A stretch of 64,000 bases of DNA from an uncultured Bacteroidota bacterium (GTDB taxonomy: Bacteria > Bacteroidota > Bacteroidia > Bacteroidales > VadinHA17): positions 62,001 through 126,000 of the forward strand of contig CAIJYD010000030.1 in the NCBI GenBank assembly GCA_903824785.1, in the 5' to 3' direction. Position 1 is the stretch's first letter, and each line of letters opens with the position of its first letter. Both the position numbers and the translations under genes were made by a program. Below the pieces are notes generated by a model. That model had not been told where the DNA came from, made no database searches, and saw nothing but the letters and a program-made list of their open reading frames with translations. Below, piece by piece: positions 1 to 9,603 of this stretch.

Positions 1-1
1 A

Positions 2-91
2 AAAAGAGGTGCTTTTAAAGAGATAGAAAACCCTGTATATTCTGAATTACATGCCTCACTCTATTGCCGGATCAACAGGAAATATGGTTGA
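2..91 (+). CDS. 3' end of an unidentified gene (partial)
   Basis: The reading frame entering from the left edge runs 29 codons to a TGA just before the kinase gene. The visible C-terminus ends in the residues CRINRKYG. It is the only one of the three plus frames open here; the other two have stops at 16-18 and 24-26. Its position directly upstream of a sugar kinase suggests a shared operon, perhaps with a sugar isomerase or transporter, but I do not recognise the family from this fragment. Confidence 0.45.
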   Translation, partial: KRGAFKEIENPVYSELHASLYCRINRKYG

Positions 92-121
92 AAATTGAAT
101 TTTAATGAAATCAGACAGATA

Positions 122-1480
122 ATGAGAGAGAGAGTTACTGCCATTTTTGATATCGGAAAGACAAACAAGAAAATTATTCTCTTCAACAGCGATTTTAAAG
201 TTGTTTCAGAAACCGAGCAGAAATTTGCTGAATCTGAGGACGATGATGGATTCGGATGCGATGATATTGAACTTATTGAACAATGGATAAAGGAGACAAT
301 CGTAACTCTGGTGCATTCTGAGAAATTTGATCTTCAGGCAGTTAATTTTACCACATATGGAGCAACCATAGTCTGTCTTGACGAAAATGGGAAAAGAGTT
401 ACACCGGTTTATAATTATCTGAAACCTATTGACGAAAAAATTCCTGAAAACCTGTATAAAAGGTATGGCGGAAGGGATGAATTTTGCAGAAGGACAGCAT
501 CTCCGGCTTTAGGCATGCTGAATTCAGGCCTTCAGCCACTCTGGCTCAAGACGGTTAAACCTGAAGTTTTTGCCAGAGTAAAACAGATCCTTCACTTTCC
601 GCAATACCTCTCTTATGTTTTAACAGGAAAGATCTATTCTGAGCATACCTCAATCGGATGTCATACTGCTCTGTGGGATTTCGATAATATGAGTTACCAT
701 CCATGGGTAAAAGCACTTGAACTTAATTTACCTGATCCCGTTTCGGTAGCTACTCTGAATGAAGTTGTTATTGAGGGAAAAAAACTTCAGATAGGGATTG
801 GTATTCACGACAGTTCCTCTTCTCTTGCTCCCTATTTCTCAGGAAGCAATGATCAGTTCCTGCTTCTGTCAACCGGAACATGGTGCATCAATATGAACCC
901 GTTCAATTCGGAAAAGCTTACAGCTGAACAGCTCGACAAAGACTGTCTTTGCTATATGAGTATAACCAGACAACCGGTTAAATCATCAAGGCTGTTTCTT
1001 GGGCATCTTCATGAAACAGCAGTAAACCTTTTGGCCGACCACTTCAAAGTACCCGGAGATCAGTTTAAGAACATCAGGGCGGATAATCAATTGACTGATC
1101 AGTTAAAAACTAAATTCAAAGAAAAACAGGTTTTCTTTAAGCCTGCACCCGATTCACGGGAACTGAAGGAATATATTGATCTGTATGAATTTCATTCCTA
1201 TAATGAAGCATATCATCAGCTAATGAATGAATTGTGTGAACTTACCATTGAAGCAGTAAACCTGGTTCTTCCGGCAGGAAATGATATTTCAAATATTTAC
1301 ATCACAGGAGGATTTTCAAAAAATGACCTGTTCCTGAACCTGATCTCCGAAGCTTATCCCTCAAAGCTGGTATATACTTCTGAAATTGTCAACGGTTCGG
1401 CTCTTGGGGCAGCTCTGGTTATTTCAGGCAGCAGCCCATTACTAAATCTCGGACTTACCGAATGTAAAAGAAAAAGTTAA
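122..1480 (+). CDS. FGGY-family carbohydrate kinase, rhamnulokinase-like
   Basis: Predicted cytosolic sugar kinase of the FGGY family, 452 residues, which phosphorylates a free ketose or similar sugar with ATP. The N-terminal phosphate-binding motif DIGKTNKK lies about 10 residues in, the second nucleotide motif reads LLLSTGTW near the middle, and the C-terminal ATP-binding region contains YITGGFSKND and NGSALGAAL. These are the expected landmarks of the actin-like fold. I chose the ATG at 122; an in-frame TTG at 95 would add nine residues with no family support. The DIGKTNKK form is typical of kinases found with rhamnose or fucose catabolic genes in Bacteroidota (family knowledge), but the substrate cannot be read from sequence. 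It lies right after the 3' end of another plus-strand gene and meets the efflux operon tail to tail. Confidence 0.85.
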   Translation: MRERVTAIFDIGKTNKKIILFNSDFKVVSETEQKFAESEDDDGFGCDDIELIEQWIKETIVTLVHSEKFDLQAVNFTTYGATIVCLDENGKRVTPVYNYLKPIDEKIPENLYKRYGGRDEFCRRTASPALGMLNSGLQPLWLKTVKPEVFARVKQILHFPQYLSYVLTGKIYSEHTSIGCHTALWDFDNMSYHPWVKALELNLPDPVSVATLNEVVIEGKKLQIGIGIHDSSSSLAPYFSGSNDQFLLLSTGTWCINMNPFNSEKLTAEQLDKDCLCYMSITRQPVKSSRLFLGHLHETAVNLLADHFKVPGDQFKNIRADNQLTDQLKTKFKEKQVFFKPAPDSRELKEYIDLYEFHSYNEAYHQLMNELCELTIEAVNLVLPAGNDISNIYITGGFSKNDLFLNLISEAYPSKLVYTSEIVNGSALGAALVISGSSPLLNLGLTECKRKS

Positions 1481-1485
1481 CCAGC

Positions 1486-2859
1486 TTATTTTCCTGATTT
1501 AGTCAGGCTACTCTCTTCATATAATCTTTCACCAAGGGCAGCTTTAAGTTTGAAAATACTGGCTGCATAGTCAATTCTCGATTTCAGAAGCATTAACCTG
1601 CTTTCGGAGACTGAGGTATTGGCATCCAGAAGATCAAGATTAGTTATTGTACCTGAATTAAAGCTTGTTTCTGCAAGCGAAAAGGCCTTTAATGCCTGTG
1701 TAAGCTGAAGATCAAACCGGCTTATTTTCTGACCAGCTGCAACCATATATGCCTCAGCCTCATATAATTCATTTGAGATGACCCTTTTTGTCAGTTCCGA
1801 TTCAAAGGATATTGACGATACTGCCGATTGTGCCTGGGAAAGATTGTATTTGTTTTTCATTCCGTCGAATAACGGAACCTTCAACCCTAGTCCGATGATA
1901 TAATTTGGTCTTATTTTATTCAGCTCCGGAACATATCCGTTCTTTGCTCCGCCCGAAGCAATAAGGCTCAGTAGAGGTTTGTTCTGAAGCTGAACCATCC
2001 CATACCGCAGCTGAGCCATTGTAATTTTTTTCTGATTTATAAGTACCTCATCCCTGTTATGAAAGGCAAAGGATAATATTGAATCTGTTGGAATACCGGT
2101 CAGATCGACGGTTAGCTCTGTTTTAACAACCGGACTTTTCGACTGATCATTTCCCAGCAGGGAGTTCAGAGATGCCTTTTGAGCATTCATTGCAGCAAAA
2201 AGATCTATACGCTGACTTTCAACAGTTGAAATCCTTACTTTTGTTGCAAGCACCTGATATTCTGTTGCTGAACCTGTTGCCATCATTTTTTCAACATGTT
2301 CAAGATGAGTATTCAGAGCCTCAAGCTGTTCATCCTTGATTTTAATTGCTGCCTGGAGAAAAACAAGCGTGTAGAAATTATTGACAGTCAGAAGTGACAG
2401 CCTTTGTTTTACCTGTTCAATAGTCTGCACATTAATCTCTCTGCTTTCATTCTCAAATTCAATATTCTGCCGGGTTCGTCCAAAATCATAAACAACCTGC
2501 CTGTAATTAACTGATGCGGAATAATTGTTTTCAGGGAAAAGCTGAAAGGTTCCCATATCAGGTATTGAGAGTTTGGTTACCGGCCCCATGTTGGAGAAGT
2601 TAGCGGTCATATCAGCTTCTGGATAATAGCTTGTTTTAGCAAGCCCGATTTTTGCATTGGCATTATTTACAGCCTCTTGAGCCAGTTGTATTGAGGGATG
2701 GCCTGTAATTACCTGTTCTATAGTCTGTTTCAGCGACAGAGAATCAGTATCATTCTTAATTATGCTGGGAAAAGCGGTCTGCCCATAAGAGATGTTACTG
2801 ATAAATAGTAACAATATCATAGTTAGAATAACTGATCTGCTTTTGATTTGATTATTCAT
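1486..2859 (-). CDS. TolC-family outer membrane efflux protein
   Basis: Outer-membrane channel of a tripartite efflux pump, 457 residues. The N-terminus MNNQIKSRS followed by a hydrophobic stretch and SYGQ is a signal peptide; the mature part is the long alternating helical/strand sequence of two OEP repeats, for example LDLLDANTSVSESRLMLLKS near the C-terminus. The ATG at 2857-2859 is preferred because it gives a proper signal peptide; a frame extension of 21 residues upstream reads as charged, non-signal sequence. The start overlaps the stop of the upstream MFS gene by 8 nt (ATGAATAA), which indicates translational coupling. It is the last gene of an emrA-emrB-tolC order operon. Substrate unknown. 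Confidence 0.9.
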   Translation of the reverse strand: MNNQIKSRSVILTMILLLFISNISYGQTAFPSIIKNDTDSLSLKQTIEQVITGHPSIQLAQEAVNNANAKIGLAKTSYYPEADMTANFSNMGPVTKLSIPDMGTFQLFPENNYSASVNYRQVVYDFGRTRQNIEFENESREINVQTIEQVKQRLSLLTVNNFYTLVFLQAAIKIKDEQLEALNTHLEHVEKMMATGSATEYQVLATKVRISTVESQRIDLFAAMNAQKASLNSLLGNDQSKSPVVKTELTVDLTGIPTDSILSFAFHNRDEVLINQKKITMAQLRYGMVQLQNKPLLSLIASGGAKNGYVPELNKIRPNYIIGLGLKVPLFDGMKNKYNLSQAQSAVSSISFESELTKRVISNELYEAEAYMVAAGQKISRFDLQLTQALKAFSLAETSFNSGTITNLDLLDANTSVSESRLMLLKSRIDYAASIFKLKAALGERLYEESSLTKSGK

Positions 2860-4474
2860 TTGCCGGTAGAGTTTGATTTTTTTGTTTTTTTGTATTAAGA
2901 AAGAAAATAGGTATTCCTCCAATAAGAGTTATAATACCCGCCAGAAGAAAATCATCATTAATACCCTGAATATAAGCCTGTTTGTTAAGGTTTGAAAGGA
3001 GTATTGCCTGACCTTGCCTGCTTGCATTTGCCGGAGAACTCCCGACATCATGCTGAAGATGAAACTTTATATTATTCATGGTTTTCTGGTACACCTCCGA
3101 TCCTTGCCTGAGGGCGCCTCCGAATGCCTGTCCGTGATAACCGACTCGTGTTGTCAGAAGGGTGGCAAGCAATGCCACTCCCAGACTGCCTCCCAGCTGC
3201 CTGATTGAATTGGTAATGGCTGAAGCCTGAGCCATCTTTTCACGGGGAATATCGAGAAGGGAAACTGTACTCAGGGCTGTAAACATAAGACCCATTGCAA
3301 AGCCTCTGATATACAACGAGAGCATAATGAAGTTCAGTTCAGTAAGATAGGACAATTTTGAATTAAGATAGAAACTAAAAGCAAGCAGTACCACCCCTGC
3401 AAAAATAGGAAGCTTGGGATTGATCCTGTCAGAAATTCTGCCCGATATAGGAGCAGTTATTCCCTGGATAATACCAACGGGAAGAAACACAGAACCGGCC
3501 TGAAGGGCAGTATATCCCAGGGAATTCTGAAGATATACCGGCATAAGGAAAGTACTTCCGAACATCCCGATACTGAAAATTATCAGGATGATATTTGAAA
3601 TTCCAAAATTATGATTCATTAAAAGTCTGAGATCGAGAAGTGGCTCTTTCACAGTTAATTCCGCAGTAATAAAAACAGCAAAAGAGATTAAGGCTATTGC
3701 AGCACAAGCCAGAATATATGGGGCATGCCATCCGGCAGAATTGGTAGCTGCGTTCCCTTCAGATAATGCGTAGAGCGTAAGAGGAAGAAATAAAGTAACC
3801 GAAATGAAACCGATCCAGTCAAACTTTCTGAGCTTCTTATTAATATACTCACTCTGTATAACAATAGTAAACAGCATAGCTAAAATTCCAAAGGGGATAT
3901 TTACATCGAATATAAGCTGCCAGTTAAAGCTATCAATCAGGAACCCTCCGATAAGCGGACCGAAGGAGACTGAGGCTGCCGCTGAAATAGCCCAGAAACC
4001 AAGAGCAACACCTCTCTGACTTGGTGGAAATTCGCGGGTAATAATAGCCATCCCTAGTGGTTGAATAGTTCCGGCACCCAACCCCTGAATAATGCGTGAA
4101 ATGATCAGCATATCCTCATTAGATGACATTCCGCAAAGCATTGAACCCATGGTAAAAAGAAATAACCCTATGAAATACATCCGCTTATAACCGAATTTGT
4201 CGGCAAGCCATCCCGAGGTGGGAAGCATAACTGCCATTGCAAGCATATATGCCGTAATTACCCATTCTATCTTATCAAGACCAACACCAAAAGATGCCAT
4301 TATTTTTGGCAGACCAACATTTACAATAGTAGCATCAAGTACCGCCATAAAAGTACCTAGCATAATATTGCCAAGAAGAAACCATTTGTAATTCAAGTGT
4401 TTGGGATGAAAACCTGAATTGCTTTTCCTCACCAGCTGACGGATCCGGTGAGAAGCTGTTCTCCTTTTTTCCAT
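2852..4474 (-). CDS. emrB: DHA2-family MFS multidrug transporter, EmrB/QacA type
   Basis: Inner-membrane drug:proton antiporter of 540 residues with the hydrophobicity pattern of 14 transmembrane helices. The first helix contains the DHA2 motif D1-like LDATIVNVGLP, and the loop after helix 2 contains GWLADKFGYKR, the conserved MFS motif A. The start is an ATG at 4472-4474 directly after a GTG; the ATG shares one base with the stop codon of the upstream membrane fusion protein gene (TGATG). With the EmrA-like adaptor upstream and the TolC-like channel downstream it forms a complete EmrAB-TolC pump. Likely substrates are hydrophobic compounds, as known for EmrB, but the actual range is not visible. 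Confidence 0.92.
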   Translation of the reverse strand: MEKRRTASHRIRQLVRKSNSGFHPKHLNYKWFLLGNIMLGTFMAVLDATIVNVGLPKIMASFGVGLDKIEWVITAYMLAMAVMLPTSGWLADKFGYKRMYFIGLFLFTMGSMLCGMSSNEDMLIISRIIQGLGAGTIQPLGMAIITREFPPSQRGVALGFWAISAAASVSFGPLIGGFLIDSFNWQLIFDVNIPFGILAMLFTIVIQSEYINKKLRKFDWIGFISVTLFLPLTLYALSEGNAATNSAGWHAPYILACAAIALISFAVFITAELTVKEPLLDLRLLMNHNFGISNIILIIFSIGMFGSTFLMPVYLQNSLGYTALQAGSVFLPVGIIQGITAPISGRISDRINPKLPIFAGVVLLAFSFYLNSKLSYLTELNFIMLSLYIRGFAMGLMFTALSTVSLLDIPREKMAQASAITNSIRQLGGSLGVALLATLLTTRVGYHGQAFGGALRQGSEVYQKTMNNIKFHLQHDVGSSPANASRQGQAILLSNLNKQAYIQGINDDFLLAGIITLIGGIPIFFLNTKKQKNQTLPANE

Positions 4475-5484
4475 CACTGTTTTTTAATGATCTTTACAAT
4501 GGCCGACATTCCGGATAAGATATTGTATGATGATATTTCTTTGCCGGAATCAGTTTTGTCTATGGAAATCCTGACAGAAATACGCTGGGTAACTTTAGTG
4601 AAATTTCCTGAAGCATTATTGGCAGGAATTAATGAGAAAACTGATGCGGTGCTTGTACCTGTCAGAAATACTTTGCCGTAAAACCTTTCACCCGGAAATG
4701 CATCAATGGTAAATAATACACTCTGACCGGTATGAATATCCGAAATATTGGTCTCTTCAAGAAATGCGACAACCCACAGGTTCTTGCTCATTGTAAGAGT
4801 AAAAACTGACTGACCAGGCTGAACAACATCACCGGGAAGAAGCCACCTCTTTGCAATAATTCCATCGGCGGGTGCAAATAGTCGTGTATTTTTAAGCTGG
4901 GTATCAAGAACTTTAACCTGTGCGTCGGCTGTTGCCACAGCGGAGGCAGCACTGGAGATCTGCAATTTTGAAACCAAAAGCAATGATCTGGCTGCATCGA
5001 TCTGTGCCGAGGCTGTCTCATAAGCTTTCTTTATATGGTCAAATTGCTCTGTTGTTATTACACCGCCTTCGGTCTGCTTTTTTGCTCTCGACAGATCTTC
5101 AGCAGCACGTTCGAGGCTTATTTCAAGAACCTTTATGCTTTTCTGATCTGAACTGTATTTTGCTTCAGCCTGAACTAAGTTAGCCAAAGCCTGAGCTCTC
5201 AATGCCAGTGACTGGTTTCGCTGAGCTATATAATCAGAACTGTCAAGGTCAGCAAGATGAGTACCCTGTTTTACAATATCCCCTTCACCTGCGTAATTGG
5301 CTGTTATCCGCCCAAGAATCTTTGATCCGACACTTACATTGTCAGCATCAACGTGAGCATCATCGGTAGTTATATATCCGGAATAGTCCTTATACCAGTA
5401 CCATCCGATGGCAAGTACTACGATAACAATAACTGCAAGAGGAATGTAAACTTTCAGTCTGCTGTTCTTTGATTCTGGTTTCAT
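4474..5484 (-). CDS. emrA: HlyD/EmrA-family membrane fusion protein
   Basis: Periplasmic adaptor of the tripartite pump, 336 residues. One N-terminal transmembrane anchor (LAVIVIVVLAIGWYWY) is followed by the biotinyl-lipoyl-like start YITTDDAHVDADNVSVGSK, which is diagnostic for EmrA-type adaptors, then a coiled-coil hairpin rich in Ala, Gln and Lys, and the second lipoyl half and beta-barrel (FAPADGIIAKRWLLPGDVV). First gene of the operon, followed without gap by the MFS transporter and the TolC-like channel. A well-matched -7 promoter box lies about 60 bp upstream. Confidence 0.92.
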   Translation of the reverse strand: MKPESKNSRLKVYIPLAVIVIVVLAIGWYWYKDYSGYITTDDAHVDADNVSVGSKILGRITANYAGEGDIVKQGTHLADLDSSDYIAQRNQSLALRAQALANLVQAEAKYSSDQKSIKVLEISLERAAEDLSRAKKQTEGGVITTEQFDHIKKAYETASAQIDAARSLLLVSKLQISSAASAVATADAQVKVLDTQLKNTRLFAPADGIIAKRWLLPGDVVQPGQSVFTLTMSKNLWVVAFLEETNISDIHTGQSVLFTIDAFPGERFYGKVFLTGTSTASVFSLIPANNASGNFTKVTQRISVRISIDKTDSGKEISSYNILSGMSAIVKIIKKQ

Positions 5485-5545
5485 AAAATTATTCAGTTTT
5501 TATTTTGTTTATTTTTGAGATATCAGTGGCGGATTTTTGAGTGCC

Positions 5546-5579
5546 CAAAGTTAATAATATTAGAACAAATCACTCCAAA
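5546..5579 (-). promoter_or_regulatory. Bacteroidota-type promoter for the efflux operon
   Basis: On the minus strand the box TAACTTTG (5546-5553) matches the -7 consensus TAnnTTTG and a TTTG (5576-5579) lies 22 bp upstream as a -33 box. A 5-bp dyad, TCTGG-N6-CCAGA, occupies 5581-5596 right beside the -33 box and could be an operator. The consensus is known from Bacteroides; use here is inferred from position. Confidence 0.5.
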
Positions 5580-5646
5580 CTCTGGTTCAATCCAGACACT
5601 CGTTACTTTAAACAATAGAAGGAATAATTACGGGATGTGATTATCG

Positions 5647-8600
5647 TTAATCCTTACGAAGACTTCCGGTCAGAGAATCATTTGTAACTGCCCTTATTGA
5701 AAGAAGCAGAGCAGTCAGTGCGGTTAATATTATTGCCGAAACCATAATCAGCATATAAATCCACGGAATATCCGGACTTTTCCGTATAGATGGAAGTGTT
5801 GCAATAAGTGCAGAGATAATGCCGGAAGAGACTCCTGCGAAGAGAATCAGCAATTGTTCTGAAAGTACCATTCTTCTGATCCTTTTTATGGTAAATCCTG
5901 TTGCAAGCATGAGTGCAAATTCTTTTTTACGCTGATTGTAGTTTCGCAACAGAACAAATCCTAGTCCGGCTATTCCGATAATCAGCCCGAATGCTCCAAA
6001 TACCGAGAATACAGTAAGATAAGTATTGGTAACTTCGTAAAATGAGGCCAGCCGATCAGATGTCTTCTCTACAATTATACCATGATTTTCAAGTCTCTCA
6101 TTCAAAGAATTTATGTATGGTTCAATTCTCGCAGGATCGCCATCCACAAGTAAAACTGAGCTCCCCGAAACTGACGGAAAATACCGGGTGAAATTATCCA
6201 TTCCGATAACCACGTTTCCCTGAAAAACTGAGGATTTCAGCCCCCCGGCCATAATGATATTAAGAGGCCGTCCATTCTCTGCCCGGAGTGTCAGAGTATC
6301 TCCCGGTTTTATCTTCAGTCCCCATTGAAGGACCGACTGATCGGCAATACCATATATTATATTTTTTTCAGAGACACGGTTCAGGAATTGCCAGAGACTA
6401 TCCTTATCTGAACCGGAGATTGACTCAGAAAAAGAGAATGATCCTCTGGAGATAAAACAGGAGGGATCAATTCCAAGAAGGGGAGGAGAAGTTATATGGT
6501 TAAGATTCAGACAACTTGCGTCGTTACCCGAATGTTTTTTAGCCTGAACAAATTTCATATCGCTAAGTTGCACATCATCAAGGCCTGATACTTTTTTACC
6601 CGCAACTGAATTCAGGTCCTCCCTGACAGGAATACTGTTTTCACACCAAAGAAGATATCCGCCTGTGCCACCTGAACGTTTTAGCAGCTGATCATTAAAA
6701 TCCATTTTATTTGCCGCCGTAATGAACACTGCAAAAATACCCGCAGCAATAAACAGGATTGGAGATACAGCATGAGATGGAAAAAATGAATAGTAAATCT
6801 GAGATAAGTTTCTGCTATTATCCCACCGGTTGTCATTTCTGAGTTTCTTCCCAATAAACCAGAGCCTCCATAATAACAGGAGTGTGATCAGCAGGAGCGT
6901 TCCTGAAGCAAAACAAAAGAGAGTTTCCCGGCCTTTATCAAGAAAGGATAACATAAATAAAAAAACTGCAAGAAATAACGAAACAAAAATATAAAAAAGG
7001 TGTCTTTTGGCCGGAAGGGTTTCAATAAGCTCTTTTTCTTTGCGGTTCAGCTGCTTCAGGTAACGTTTGATTTTAAATGTCATTACAGTCATTGTTGCCA
7101 GGATTGAGATTAATAATCCCGACAGTATTGACGGCAGATTAAAAAAGGCAGTGATGGTATCTGTCTGTACTGCTCCCTTCCATACGGAATTCAAGGCGGT
7201 TGTTATGCCAATATTTACCAGATATCCCGCAAATGATCCTGACATACAACCGATTAAAGCAATCATTCCCGATTCAAGCAACAGGATCCTTTCAATAAAC
7301 CGGTTATTGAAACCAAGAGCAAAAAATATTTTAACCTGCCCTCTTTTCGAATCAAAATAGAAAGAAACTGCAAGGGATAATAAAACTATTGAAGACAATA
7401 TAAGGAAAAAGCCCAGACTCAGAAAAAGTGTGCTGAAGTCAACACTCTCATCTGCTGCCTTAACCGAATCGCCTGATAAATCTGAAATAGTAAAACCTGT
7501 TCTGTCCGGATTGAGCGTTCCGCTGATTTTATCTTCAATTTCTGTCTCAGTTAATCCTGCAGGAAAACGGATAGCCGTTGCAGGACCAAAGTTATTTCCC
7601 CACAGCTCTTTTCCCTTTTCATAATTTATAAATGCTTTAGGAGTACCCTTGTATTTATTCCAGTAATCCTCATCTTTGCGACGGATCTCATCAAGTCTGA
7701 CAGGTACCCCGGCATCCCAGTCTGAGCACGATTCACTACCTGATATACCCGGAAAATCAGGCATAAGAAGTGAATCGGACAAAATTGTGTTAAAATCAAC
7801 AATACGTTTAATAATGAACCTGTTACTCCTTTCTATCAGCTTATTCAGCATATCTGGTGAATACCAGAATATCATTAAAGTATCGCCCTCAGTAGCGGAC
7901 AGGTCATCGGCCATCCAACGGTTAATAATGATATTATTGCCACTGACCATTTCAGGATATAGTGAGGAGGGCAGTGCCGATATAAAGGAATAGGGTGTTG
8001 ATGCTGCGCCCGAATTGAACCTGTTCCCCAGATAGGTAATAACAGGAGCAGAGGAGGGTATTGCATTTTTAATTTCGCCAATTATTGTTTCGTCAATAAA
8101 TACCCTGTCAGATATCAGTTCTATTCCACCACTCTTTTTGACATTCCTGAGGTTGAGACCGATATCGGATAATTTCAACACATTTTTAAGGCTCTCAAAA
8201 ACTTCTTCGCTTGATATTTCTTTATTTTCTTCAATCAGAATTCTGTTAATTTTTGCTTTATGCCCGGTAAGATCAGAAAGGTTCAAAAAAATGTTCATCG
8301 GAGTTATCTGGCTGATCGACAGAGAGAAATTTCCCGGATCACCGGGCTCAAGAACAAGACCTACCTTCATCACCATAGTACTTTCTGAACCCTTTGCCGG
8401 AGCAAACGGAGCATCAGCAGGTATATCACTTATTTCATTGAAGCGTATTATTATTTCATCTCCCGTTTTCAGACCGAGGTAATCAGAAAGCTTTTTATTA
8501 ACTGCAACTTCACCCGGATTAATATTTATTGAATTGTTGCCATGGAATCTGAAAAAATCGCCGGAGACAAACCAGATATGTGAATTGAAAGCCTCTTTCT

Positions 8601-8904
8601 GGGTGGAAAGATTCTGACTGTAACCATTCATCTCAAGAATTCCAGTGCAGCTTATCTTCGCACTATTCATAACTCTGTCAGCAAGCGACGGGTCGCAATA
8701 TCTTATGCCTGAACTGATTACAATGCCGGTGTTTCCGATACGGGCTGCCGCAGATTTTTTCAGGCTTGACCTTACTGATCTGCCGGTCAGCAGTGATCCG
8801 GTTATTACCGCTGACAATAAGGCGATAATAAGGCTCTGATAGATAACAGCTCTTTTATTATATCTGACTGAACTGTTTATAATACGAAAAAAGCCTGGGA
8901 TCAT
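5647..8904 (-). CDS. Large FtsX/MacB-like ABC transporter permease with two permease modules
   Basis: Membrane component of an ABC system, 1085 residues, roughly twice the length of a LolC/MacB permease. An N-terminal helix at about residues 22-42 is followed by a large periplasmic domain to about 490, then a set of helices (for example LGFFLILSSIVLLSLAVSF) through about 745, a second periplasmic domain, and three C-terminal helices from about 955, including FSVFGAFGLIIGIAGLGFVLL, the FtsX-core signature. This is the two-module FtsX layout seen in Bacteroidota permeases that act by mechanotransmission or lipoprotein export (family knowledge). The ATPase gene lies 21 bp upstream in the same direction. 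It is the last gene of the long minus-strand block; its link to the redox genes further upstream is only positional. Confidence 0.8.
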   Translation of the reverse strand: MIPGFFRIINSSVRYNKRAVIYQSLIIALLSAVITGSLLTGRSVRSSLKKSAAARIGNTGIVISSGIRYCDPSLADRVMNSAKISCTGILEMNGYSQNLSTQKEAFNSHIWFVSGDFFRFHGNNSININPGEVAVNKKLSDYLGLKTGDEIIIRFNEISDIPADAPFAPAKGSESTMVMKVGLVLEPGDPGNFSLSISQITPMNIFLNLSDLTGHKAKINRILIEENKEISSEEVFESLKNVLKLSDIGLNLRNVKKSGGIELISDRVFIDETIIGEIKNAIPSSAPVITYLGNRFNSGAASTPYSFISALPSSLYPEMVSGNNIIINRWMADDLSATEGDTLMIFWYSPDMLNKLIERSNRFIIKRIVDFNTILSDSLLMPDFPGISGSESCSDWDAGVPVRLDEIRRKDEDYWNKYKGTPKAFINYEKGKELWGNNFGPATAIRFPAGLTETEIEDKISGTLNPDRTGFTISDLSGDSVKAADESVDFSTLFLSLGFFLILSSIVLLSLAVSFYFDSKRGQVKIFFALGFNNRFIERILLLESGMIALIGCMSGSFAGYLVNIGITTALNSVWKGAVQTDTITAFFNLPSILSGLLISILATMTVMTFKIKRYLKQLNRKEKELIETLPAKRHLFYIFVSLFLAVFLFMLSFLDKGRETLFCFASGTLLLITLLLLWRLWFIGKKLRNDNRWDNSRNLSQIYYSFFPSHAVSPILFIAAGIFAVFITAANKMDFNDQLLKRSGGTGGYLLWCENSIPVREDLNSVAGKKVSGLDDVQLSDMKFVQAKKHSGNDASCLNLNHITSPPLLGIDPSCFISRGSFSFSESISGSDKDSLWQFLNRVSEKNIIYGIADQSVLQWGLKIKPGDTLTLRAENGRPLNIIMAGGLKSSVFQGNVVIGMDNFTRYFPSVSGSSVLLVDGDPARIEPYINSLNERLENHGIIVEKTSDRLASFYEVTNTYLTVFSVFGAFGLIIGIAGLGFVLLRNYNQRKKEFALMLATGFTIKRIRRMVLSEQLLILFAGVSSGIISALIATLPSIRKSPDIPWIYMLIMVSAIILTALTALLLSIRAVTNDSLTGSLRKD

Positions 8905-8925
8905 AATTTAATTTTTATTGGCAAA

Positions 8926-9591
8926 TCAGAGAATCAGTTTTCCATCCTTCAGATATAATATCCGTGACATTTTTTTTGCCAGAGCCTCCGAATGTGTTGC
9001 CACAACAAGTGATATGCCATATTCTCTGTTCATCTCAAGCAGCAGTTCTCCGAGAATATCTGCATTCCGGCCATCGAGAGAGCCGGTGGGTTCGTCGGCA
9101 AGCAAAAGAGAGGGACTGTTAACAAGGGCCCGCACCAGAGCAACCCGCTGGGCTTCACCGCCTGAAATGCGGGAAGGGTATTTATCTGCCAGATCAGCTA
9201 TCCCGGTCTTTTTCATAAGTTCAGCAGCTCTCTTTACTTTAGTGGTCATTTCATCTTTTGAATAATCTGCAGCCAGCAGGGGGAGAAGGATGTTCTCCCT
9301 GACAGTCAGATGTATAAGTAACAAATGATCCTGAAAAACAAAGCCGGTATTTCTGTTCCTGTAGGCGGCCGAATCATTATCATTATAGTCTGTGATTGAC
9401 GATCCACGGAAAGTTATTGTACCACTGTCAGGTTTTTCGAGCAGACCTGCAATATTCATCAAAGTTGTTTTACCGGAACCTGACGGCCCCATAATAGCCA
9501 CAGAGTCGCCTTCAGTCACATTCAGGGAGAGATTATCAAGTACCAATCCTCTGTTAATGAATGATTTTGAAATATTAGTTATAGAGAGCAT
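8926..9591 (-). CDS. ABC transporter ATP-binding protein, LolD/MacB type
   Basis: Cytosolic ATPase of 221 residues, the normal length for LolD-type proteins. Walker A is GPSGSGKTT at about residues 35-43, the Q-loop region reads FVFQDHLLL, the signature is SGGEAQRVA and Walker B is LLLADEPTGSLD, followed by the switch His in VATHSEALA. It pairs with the double FtsX permease immediately downstream and is separated by 12 bp from the glycosyltransferase gene upstream, so the three are likely co-transcribed. Confidence 0.9.
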   Translation of the reverse strand: MLSITNISKSFINRGLVLDNLSLNVTEGDSVAIMGPSGSGKTTLMNIAGLLEKPDSGTITFRGSSITDYNDNDSAAYRNRNTGFVFQDHLLLIHLTVRENILLPLLAADYSKDEMTTKVKRAAELMKKTGIADLADKYPSRISGGEAQRVALVRALVNSPSLLLADEPTGSLDGRNADILGELLLEMNREYGISLVVATHSEALAKKMSRILYLKDGKLIL

Positions 9592-9603
9592 AGGTTTGAT
9601 ATT

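Noticed and set aside
4197-4681. Plus-strand frames over emrA/emrB
   Set aside because: Antisense shadows of strongly supported transporter genes.
5647-8904. Open frames opposite the permease (for example 7067-7360, 8138-8482, 8645-8839 on +)
   Set aside because: They are antisense shadows of the FtsX gene with no start context or family similarity.
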